This document shows positions 6,101 through 9,368 of a DNA stretch of 9,368 bases, in pieces. Origin of the DNA: Candidatus Cloacimonadota bacterium (GTDB taxonomy: Bacteria; Cloacimonadota; Cloacimonadia; Cloacimonadales; Cloacimonadaceae). The stretch covers positions 1-9,368 of the forward strand of contig JAEZUG010000043.1 of NCBI GenBank assembly GCA_023421135.1, given 5' to 3'. Below the pieces are notes generated by a model, which was not told where the DNA came from, made no database searches, and was given only the letters and a program-made list of their open reading frames with translations. Numbering within the stretch: position 1 is the stretch's first letter; every line of letters starts with the position of its first letter. Made by a program: the position numbers and the translations under genes.

Positions 6101-8373
6101 TCGCAGGCGCCACCATCGTTGCTGGTGAATACAGCGGCACCTCCAATGCCAGTGGTGTTTACAACTTCCAGGTCTATCAGGGAATCTACACAGTGAACTG
6201 CATGGCTCCCGGATTCCAACCCGGTTCTCAACCGGCCGTGAACATCACCGGTCTGCAAACCACAACCCTGAACTTCCAACTTGCCGAAATTGCTCTGCCT
6301 CCGACTCAGGTCGTCTCCGAGCAAGTGAGCAACAATACTATCGTCAACCTCACCTGGATGCCGCCAGATCCGAACGCTGTGGATATGACCGAAGACTTCG
6401 AAGGAACATTCCCTCCCGAAGATTGGACTCAGATCATTACCGATACCAGCGCTGCTGGAACCACCGGCGTGTTCCCCACCTGGTGCCAGGTTGGTGAAAT
6501 TGCCCTTGATCCCGTCGTTGCCCCTCATGGTGGAGCCTTCCAGGCTGCAGTGTGGTGGAGCTACAACCATCAGGATGAGTGGCTCATCACCCCCGAATTC
6601 ACCTGTCCTCCTATGGCAGCTCTGAACTTCTGGAGCTATGTCTATTACGGATCCACCAATGATGATCACTACTATGTGAAAGTCTCTACTGATGGTGGAT
6701 CAAACTGGACTGACCTCTGGGATGCCACAACTCAAACTGGTGGCTGGAACTACTATGCCACTCCGATCAATGTCGATCTCGCTGCCTACACCGGACAGCA
6801 GATTAAGCTCGCCTTCCATGCTACAGATCCTCCGACTGACGATGGTCTCTGGTATGTTTGGTTCATCGATGACGTGACTGTCGGCAACCCCGATACAACC
6901 GTCAGATTCGACAAGTTCGAACAGATCTCCAACGGCACCCCCGTGAAACACGATGTCGTTTCCAACGTTCCCGCTTCCCGCAGCCGCGCCGCCTTCCAGA
7001 AGAGCGCCAATGAAGTGATTGAGCCCGTGCTTGAAAGCACATACAGCTACAATCCTCCTCGCGCCCTCCTGGGTTACAAAGCCTGGCGTCTGCTTCAGGG
7101 ACAGGAATCCAACGAAGGTGCCTGGGTATCTCTTACCCCGAACACCATCACAGCTACTGGCCTGCAGGATATGGGCTGGGCAACTGTTCCTGACGGAACC
7201 TACAAATGGGCAGTCAAAGCTGTCTATACTGGCAACGTCATGTCCATCCCCGCCTTCTCCAACACTCAGACCAAGTTCACCCAAATCGGCACCATCGCCG
7301 GTCTGGTTCGCAATCCTCAAAACCAGGGTATCGCCGGTGCCACAGTGGTTAGCGGTGAATTCTCTGCTACCACAAACGCCAGCGGTGCTTATGTGATGAC
7401 CGTCGGTGCCGGAACACTCAGCGTCACTGCCTCTGCTCCCGGCTACAGCGCCGTCACTCAGAACAACGTCGTTGTCGTGACTGGTCAGACCACAACCCTG
7501 AACTTCGTCCTTCCCGTTTCACAGGTTGCTGTCGATGACGGCTTTGAGACCTATGCCAACTTCTCAATCGCCTTCGATCCCTGGACCCTGGTGGACGTGG
7601 ATATGAGTACCACCTATGGTATGACTAATATCGCTTGGGATAATGACTATGATGCTCAAGCTTTCATAGTCTTCAACCCCAGTGCAACCTCTCCTGCAAT
7701 CACCGATATGCCCGCACATGGTGGCGATAAGTTTGCCGCTTGCTTTGCCTCAACCACACCTCCCAACAACGATTGGATGATTACTCCGACTGTTGCCGGC
7801 GGTGGCATTGTTCGTTTCTATGCCAAGAGTTACACAGATGACTATGGTTTGGAAAGATTCAAGGTTGGCGTCTCAAGTGGCAGCACAAACCCGAACGAAT
7901 TCACCATCATCAGCGGTGCGAACTTTATCGAAGCCCCGCTCGATTGGACCATGTACGAATATCCTCTGACTGCCTATGCCGGACAGAATATCCGCGTAGG
8001 TATCCAGTGCCTGTCCAACGATGCCTTCATCTTCATGGTGGATGATTTCTACCTTGAAGGCGGAAGTGATACAAACGACCCGTCCGTCCCTGCAATCGTG
8101 ACTAGCTTGAATGGTAACTATCCGAACCCCTTCAATCCGGAAACCACCATCAACTACAGTCTCGCCACAGACGGCCCTGTCACCATCAACATCTACAATG
8201 CTCGCGGACAGCTGGTCAAGACCCTGGTCAACGATCAGAAAGCTGCCGGTAACCACAGCATCGTTTGGAACGGAACCGATAACAACGGCTCCGGCGTCTC
8301 CAGCGGTGTGTACTTCTACAAGATGTATGCCGGAAAGTACAGCAGCACCCGTAAGATGATCCTGATGAAATAA
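3193..8373 (+). CDS. Giant secreted modular beta-sandwich protein with C-terminal sorting domain
   Basis: No enzymatic motif is recognised; the likely role is adhesion, glycan binding or surface structure. Order along 1726 residues: Sec signal peptide (1-20: KR, hydrophobic core, LLA cut); beta-sandwich repeat A1 (22-195); CARDB-like domain (199-303); repeat A2 (308-480); two carboxypeptidase-regulatory-like domains (about 486-563 and 566-650); Fn3 split by an inserted beta domain (652-951); third regulatory-like domain (953-1034); a second split Fn3 carrying a choice-of-anchor J / cleaved-adhesin-like domain (1034-1361); fourth regulatory-like domain (1365-1443); second anchor J-like domain (1447-1624, starting DDGFETYANF); sorting tail (1638-1726). 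The tail suggests export through a type IX-like route, with cleavage or surface attachment, if the host has one. The protein is rich in Thr, Asn and Gly, with few Cys. AAGGAG at 3181-3186 fixes the start. It stands alone between clpB and a strong terminator, so it is probably monocistronic. The name is a domain description; the ligand is unknown. Confidence 0.9.
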   Translation: MKRLSLLLVMIFILLGSLLATEVTIGAGNEQARKPVDMYWKNSLFQTLYYPDELTFAAGTITGVKFYNNFTTDLPSKPIKIWLGTTTQATLSTYIPSTQLTLVFDGMVNFPMGSNTIDITFTTPFMYTGNNLVMFVQRPMDTDWFSSSDNFLCQTVGTARSLNNQSDSTTYDPAAPPASPTISGQFPKTTFVYTGQQITNDLGVLGITGNITPSVGDPTTYNITVKNNGTATQTNYTVKLMKEGNVEIASVPGTSIATMQTLSFGIPWTPTATGPTYVYGKVEMAGDEIAQNNETTHLNVNVQAAGVVAITVGNGGSTGRMPMDMFYKNSLFETVYLGTELNIGGLLTGIQFYNNFSTNLPSMPVNIWVGETTETNLAGGWIPSTQLTQVFNGTVNFPNGANEILITLTTPYVYGGGNLVVMVERPMDTDYYSSSDVFVTQTVGTNRTLNVYSDGTDYDPAAPPAGTPTGMFPKTTFMFITEGMGALTGTVYEGTTPLPGATVSVTGTLLTTTTNANGQYNFPYVMEGNYNVVATKHGYTQVSMPVVIVEDQTTTQNLTIAQLPQVTVTGMVVGSDQPTVGLVGATIELSGYEPYTATTVAGGTFTIPNVYASQTYEYVVRYQGYQNASGQAVVGTTNLNMGTITVNEIAFPASQVVATEAANFSNVVVTWAEPGTAGGEWLSYCGEKDDSIGTGAAADFDVAIRFPASALTDYAGMSLNTVKVWPAQAGTFSLRVWTGGTATAPAQMVVDQAFTPVLDQYNTITLDNPVMITGTEELWFGYRCNVTGGYPAGCDAGPVVEGFGNMMYWQGAWTTLTALSATLPYNWNIEGYVGFSGPENRTAELRPLVFNAERYNTGTLATSGVRSGAALASKPANNDRVLGGYKVWRLLAANQGNESTWTSLTPNPIQALTYTDNAWQPLPSGVYKYAVKAVYTNNVMANAAFSNEIHKGMMGTLTGTVTDLGTGAPIAGATIVAGEYSGTSNASGVYNFQVYQGIYTVNCMAPGFQPGSQPAVNITGLQTTTLNFQLAEIALPPTQVVSEQVSNNTIVNLTWMPPDPNAVDMTEDFEGTFPPEDWTQIITDTSAAGTTGVFPTWCQVGEIALDPVVAPHGGAFQAAVWWSYNHQDEWLITPEFTCPPMAALNFWSYVYYGSTNDDHYYVKVSTDGGSNWTDLWDATTQTGGWNYYATPINVDLAAYTGQQIKLAFHATDPPTDDGLWYVWFIDDVTVGNPDTTVRFDKFEQISNGTPVKHDVVSNVPASRSRAAFQKSANEVIEPVLESTYSYNPPRALLGYKAWRLLQGQESNEGAWVSLTPNTITATGLQDMGWATVPDGTYKWAVKAVYTGNVMSIPAFSNTQTKFTQIGTIAGLVRNPQNQGIAGATVVSGEFSATTNASGAYVMTVGAGTLSVTASAPGYSAVTQNNVVVVTGQTTTLNFVLPVSQVAVDDGFETYANFSIAFDPWTLVDVDMSTTYGMTNIAWDNDYDAQAFIVFNPSATSPAITDMPAHGGDKFAACFASTTPPNNDWMITPTVAGGGIVRFYAKSYTDDYGLERFKVGVSSGSTNPNEFTIISGANFIEAPLDWTMYEYPLTAYAGQNIRVGIQCLSNDAFIFMVDDFYLEGGSDTNDPSVPAIVTSLNGNYPNPFNPETTINYSLATDGPVTINIYNARGQLVKTLVNDQKAAGNHSIVWNGTDNNGSGVSSGVYFYKMYAGKYSSTRKMILMK
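3256..4632 (+). other. Protein-level duplication: domain A1, CARDB-like linker domain, domain A2
   Basis: Residues 22-195 and 308-480 are clearly homologous copies. Shared landmarks, in order, are a [KR]-x-P-[MV]-D-M start, YKNSLF / WKNSLF, FYNNF, LPS-x-P, IPSTQLT, VNFP-x-G, RPMDTD, SSSD, QTVGT, YDPAAPP and FPKTTF. Between them, residues 199-303 look like a CARDB-type (cell-adhesion related) beta-sandwich, with VKNNGTATQTNYTVKL as a typical strand pair. The A unit is probably a jelly-roll or Ig-like fold of the kind repeated in cell-surface proteins of Cloacimonadota-like bacteria. I cannot assign it to a named Pfam family from sequence reading alone. Confidence 0.8.
5146..7521 (+). other. 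Protein-level duplication: two (split Fn3 + regulatory-like domain) modules
   Basis: Residues 652-1034 and 1034-1443 repeat the same plan. Each opens with an Fn3 start (PASQVV...VVVTWAEPG; PPTQVV...VNLTWMPPD). An inserted domain follows: 680-835, a beta domain with a YPAGCDAGP motif, or 1064-1232, choice-of-anchor J-like with EWLITPEF and FIDDVTV. Then comes a basic, low-complexity linker, and the Fn3 resumes (GYKVWRLL...YKYAVKAVYT...AFSN; GYKAWRLL...YKWAVKAVYT...AFSN). A carboxypeptidase-regulatory-like domain closes each module (IAGATIVAGEYSGTSNASG; IAGATVVSGEFSATTNASG). The two copies share the Fn3 halves and the last domain but carry different inserts, which suggests duplication followed by insert exchange. 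Confidence 0.75.
8104..8370 (+). other. C-terminal sorting domain (FlgD-Ig / type IX-like tail)
   Basis: Residues 1638-1726 read as the compact Ig-like tail used for outer-membrane sorting in FCB bacteria. Landmarks are the NYPNPFNPETTINYSL entry strand, VTINIYNARGQLVKTL, the VWNGTDNNGSGVSSGVYFYK turn region and a basic end, RKMILMK. Family knowledge: such tails (Por_Secre_tail / FlgD_ig related) are recognised by the type IX machinery in Bacteroidota and are widespread in candidate FCB phyla, where the export route is less well shown. Confidence 0.88.
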
Positions 8374-8383
8374 CCGCAGATAA

Positions 8384-8398
8384 GGCTGCCTGGCAGCC
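8384..8398 (+). other. Small hairpin just after the stop codon
   Basis: GGCTGC (8384-8389), a CTG loop and GCAGCC (8393-8398) form a perfect 6-bp GC-rich stem 10 bases after the stop codon and 16 bases before the main terminator stem. It has no T-run of its own. It could help protect the 3' end of the long mRNA; that role is inferred. Confidence 0.4.
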
Positions 8399-8414
8399 CT
8401 CTGCAAGATATGAG

Positions 8415-8446
8415 AAGCCCCGGACTGGTTCCGGGGCTTTTCTTTT
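8415..8446 (+). terminator. Strong intrinsic terminator of the surface-protein gene
   Basis: AAGCCCCGGA (8415-8424) pairs perfectly with TCCGGGGCTT (8430-8439) around a 5-base CTGGT loop. The tract TTCTTTT follows (8440-8446), on top of the stem's own two T residues. The 10-bp GC-rich stem with its U-rich tail is a textbook Rho-independent terminator, placed 41 bases after the stop codon. Confidence 0.95.
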
Positions 8447-8474
8447 AGTGACAAGTGACAAGTGACCGAGTGAC
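8447..8474. repeat. AGTGACA heptamer tandem repeat
   Basis: Two exact AGTGACA units (8447-8453, 8454-8460) are followed by AGTGACC (8461-8467), one extra G and AGTGAC (8469-8474). The array begins at the base after the terminator T-tract and abuts the 8-base minisatellite. Heptamer arrays of this type occur as dispersed intergenic repeats in several bacterial groups. Non-coding. Confidence 0.85.
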
Positions 8475-8570
8475 GTGGGTACGTGGGGACGTGGGGACGT
8501 GGGGACGTGGTGGCGTGGTGGCGTGGGGGCGTGGGGACGTGGTAGCGTGGGGACGTGGTGGAGTGGTGAC
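8475..8570. repeat. G-rich 8-bp minisatellite, 12 units, with G-quadruplex motif
   Basis: Twelve contiguous 8-base units fill these 96 bases. Five read GTGGGGAC (8483, 8491, 8499, 8531, 8547). The others are GTGGGTAC, GTGGTGGC twice, GTGGGGGC, GTGGTAGC, GTGGTGGA and GTGGTGAC. The first four units contain G-tracts at 8477-8479, 8485-8488, 8493-8496 and 8501-8504 with loops of 4-5 bases, which satisfies the canonical G-quadruplex pattern on the + strand. The array can be read as an open frame rich in Gly, Arg, Val and Trp, but the 8-base period rotates the frame every unit, so this is not a protein repeat. Confidence 0.95.
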
Positions 8571-8640
8571 TAGATCTGTAGGTGTGGAGCTGGGAGACTG
8601 CGGCATAGCTCTATTCACCATTAACTTTTCACTATTATCT
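8571..8640. other. Unassigned spacer
   Basis: These bases separate the minisatellite from the first palindromic repeat. I see no gene, promoter or repeat in them. Confidence 0.6.
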
Positions 8641-8667
8641 TGTAGGGGCAGACCTGCGTGTCTGCCC
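8641..8667 (+). repeat. 27-bp dispersed palindromic repeat, copy 1
   Basis: The unit contains GGGCAGAC and GTCTGCCC arms around a CTGCGT loop. Its reverse complement recurs at 8977-9003 with one mismatch. When translated it gives the recurrent false peptide 'CRGRP-[AV]-CLP', a mark of a widely dispersed intergenic repeat. Confidence 0.85.
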
Positions 8668-8672
8668 TATAA

Positions 8673-8726
8673 GCCCTGAAGGGGCGATTATCTGATAGCG
8701 ATGGGCGGCAGCCCATCGACCAGGGC
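8673..8726 (+). repeat. Nested hairpin element (GCCCTG...CAGGGC)
   Basis: An outer stem, GCCCTG (8673-8678) with CAGGGC (8721-8726), encloses a perfect 8-bp hairpin: CGATGGGC (8699-8706), GGCA loop, GCCCATCG (8711-8718). The 5' side can alternatively fold as GCCC-TGAAG-GGGC. The 'AGCCCTGAA-GGGGCG' style is one I recognise from dispersed intergenic repeats in many environmental bacterial genomes; its role is unknown. Confidence 0.7.
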
Positions 8727-8751
8727 AGCTTACGTTTATAATAAAACAAAT

Positions 8752-8805
8752 ATCCCCCACCCCCTGTCATGAAAAACTCGGTTTTCATGACAGGGGGTGA
8801 GGGAT
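8752..8805. repeat. 24-bp near-perfect foldback hairpin
   Basis: CACCCCCTGTCATGAAAA (8758-8775) and its exact reverse complement at 8782-8799 form an 18-bp stem with a 6-base loop. Beyond one C/A mismatch it extends by ATCCC (8752-8756) with GGGAT (8801-8805). It is symmetric, so it would fold in either strand's transcript. The flanks are not U-rich enough for a standard terminator: the bases after it read TAGGCC. It is either a repeat unit or a processed structural element. Confidence 0.85.
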
Positions 8806-8854
8806 TAGGCCAAGATCATCGTCTGTGTGGGGTTTGACCCGGGGTTCCGCTCCT

Positions 8855-8920
8855 CCACCCCAAAAAACCGCAAGCGGTTCTCTGTTCCGGTCCCACCCCA
8901 CCAAACCGCAAGCGGTTTGG
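8855..8920. repeat. Tandem pair of ACCGCAAGCGGT hairpins
   Basis: Two related units start with CCACCCC at 8855 and 8893 (38-base period). Each carries an AACCGC-AA-GCGGTT palindrome (8866-8879 and 8904-8917). In the second unit the palindrome is longer, CCAAACCGC-AA-GCGGTTTGG (8901-8920). Flanking GACCCGGGGT (8836-8845) and ACCCCGGTC (8926-8934) are roughly inverted to each other, so the whole block is an imperfect foldback. No coding sense is seen. Confidence 0.75.
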
Positions 8921-8976
8921 CGAGGACCCCGGTCGCTTCACCCCGGGCTATGGAATATCTCTCCTCCGGAGCTGGC

Positions 8977-9003
8977 GGGCAGACACACAGGTCTGCCCCT
9001 ACA
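8977..9003 (-). repeat. 27-bp dispersed palindromic repeat, copy 2 (inverted)
   Basis: This is the reverse complement of the unit at 8641-8667 with one base different. The two copies face each other across 309 bases that hold the hairpins described between them. Confidence 0.85.
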
Positions 9004-9053
9004 TTTCATGGTTCTCTGTCGCTTATTCTGCACCCGTAGAATACGCATCTCAT
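9004..9053. other. Unassigned spacer
   Basis: A short stretch between the palindromic repeat and the ACCCATGTGACAC dyad. I see nothing in it that I can name. Confidence 0.55.
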
Positions 9054-9093
9054 ACCCATGTGACACGCATGAATTTACATGGGTGTCACATGG
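9054..9093. repeat. Palindrome with two alternative stems next to the IS end
   Basis: CCATGTGACAC (9056-9066) pairs exactly with GTGTCACATGG (9083-9093), an 11-bp dyad. An overlapping second dyad, ACCCATGT (9054-9061) with ACATGGGT (9077-9084), uses some of the same bases, so only one can form at a time. It ends where the AT-rich IS21 end begins. It may be a dispersed repeat that served as the insertion target, or part of the insertion-sequence end. Confidence 0.7.
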
Positions 9094-9222
9094 TGAATAA
9101 TATTTCTTAAATGATCCACCTGTCCGCCCAAGTTGAGCCAGTCCTCTGCTGAAATAGAGCCACTGGATATGTTTATTCAGAGCCAGCTTGCCCGAATCAG
9201 TCATTCAAGCTTCCTGGTGTTA

Positions 9223-9236
9223 TGCACGAAAGTGCA
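9223..9236 (+). promoter_or_regulatory. Hairpin in the istA leader
   Basis: TGCAC-GAAA-GTGCA is a perfect 5-bp stem capped by a GNRA-type GAAA tetraloop. It lies 11 bases before the ribosome binding site GGAGGT (9248-9253). It has no T-run, so it is not a terminator. It could affect translation or block read-through from outside the element; this is inference. Confidence 0.5.
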
Positions 9237-9259
9237 AATAGCATCATGGAGGTCACAAG

Positions 9260-9368
9260 ATGACCAATTATCGAGAAATTCTGCGTCTTAATTCGCAGAG
9301 GATCAGTGGAAGGAGTATTGCGTTGAGTTTATCGTGCTCCCGCAATACAGTAGCAAATGTGTTGCGTG
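9260..9368 (+). CDS. istA: IS21-family transposase IstA, N-terminal part
   Basis: Thirty-six codons are present before the window ends. They start MTNYREILRL and continue through a helix-turn-helix with the family hallmark ISGRSIALSLSCSRNTV. This matches the N-terminal DNA-binding segment of IS21 IstA, a DDE transposase that acts with the AAA+ helper IstB. The catalytic domain would lie downstream. The ATG is set by GGAGGT at 9248-9253, six bases upstream. The IS21-style end repeats just upstream support the call. Whether the gene is intact cannot be judged. Confidence 0.85.
   Translation, partial: MTNYREILRLNSQRISGRSIALSLSCSRNTVANVLR

Larger units (their letters stand above)
9094..9368 (+). 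mobile_element. Left end of an IS21-family insertion sequence (partial)
   Basis: Four direct repeats built on GAGCCA lie at 9113 (as GATCCA), 9135, 9157 and 9180, giving spacings of 22, 22 and 23 bases. They are followed by an istA start. IS21-family ends carry several such transposase-binding repeats; read on the other strand these give the TGGCTC-A/T-rich pattern I associate with this family. The exact terminus is uncertain: a TG start fits at 9094, or further left at 9084. The right end and istB lie outside the window. Confidence 0.75.

Noticed and set aside
5836..6669. Minus-strand ORF of 277 codons inside the surface-protein gene, with other antisense frames in 3727-8454
   Set aside because: These are Gly/Asp/Val-rich low-complexity translations expected opposite Thr/Asn/Ala-rich repeats. 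They have no start signals or family resemblance.
8455..8679. ORF across the 8-mer minisatellite
   Set aside because: The repeat period is not a multiple of three and the frame continues into the 27-bp dispersed repeat. There is no ribosome binding site.
8866..8920. Resemblance of GCAAGCGGT to a Pasteurellaceae DNA-uptake signal
   Set aside because: The uptake core is ACAAGCGGT or AAGTGCGGT. These sites differ at the second base of the core and are symmetric hairpins, and the host is clearly not Pasteurellaceae.
8447..9003. Possible CRISPR array
   Set aside because: The repeats are short tandem units without unique spacers, or palindromes at irregular spacing, and no cas gene is nearby.
8825..9100. 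Two overlapping + strand ORFs and a minus-strand ORF (8938-9204) in the repeat block
   Set aside because: All are translations of palindromic repeats and the IS21 end. No start signals, and no protein-like composition independent of the repeats.

Overview
The window looks like chromosomal DNA from a bacterium of the FCB superphylum (the Bacteroidota/Fibrobacterota/Cloacimonadota side of the tree). My best guess is Candidatus Cloacimonadota. The basis is a giant secreted beta-sandwich protein ending in a YPNPFNPETTI-type sorting domain (FlgD-Ig / type IX-like tail). It combines carboxypeptidase-regulatory-like repeats, choice-of-anchor J (cleaved-adhesin-like) domains and Fn3 domains, a repertoire I associate with that group. 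The phylum is an inference from protein style; no rRNA or tRNA is present.

Layout: (1) 1-387 is intergenic. It holds a foldback repeat of the widespread 'VIPAKAGIQ' type (65-159) and a heat-shock-style control region for clpB. That region contains a perfect 9-N9-9 inverted repeat, TTAGCAGTC-N9-GACTGCTAA, which matches CIRCE (the HrcA operator) except for one symmetric base change per arm. (2) 388-2970 is clpB, a complete 860-residue disaggregase with all ATPase motifs intact. (3) 2971-3192 is a gap with a weak candidate terminator and a leader with possible pseudoknot pairing. (4) 3193-8373 encodes a 1726-residue exported surface or secreted protein built by internal duplication, followed by a very strong intrinsic terminator. 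(5) 8447-9093 has no gene I can support but is packed with repeats: a 7-mer tandem, a G-rich 8-mer minisatellite with a G-quadruplex motif, an inverted pair of 27-mers enclosing several perfect hairpins, and a palindrome with two alternative stems. (6) From about 9094 to the window end is the left end of an IS21-family insertion sequence: four direct GAGCCA-type repeats at 22-23 bp spacing, then the first 36 codons of istA.

The two complete genes are probably separate transcription units, both on the + strand: a cytosolic protein-quality-control chaperone under stress control, and an envelope or extracellular protein with its own leader and terminator. I see no functional link between them. 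I found no clear novel multi-gene system. The observations most worth following are the variant CIRCE operator, the Fn3 domains split by inserted domains in the giant protein, and the repeat-dense 3' region that ends in an IS21 element.
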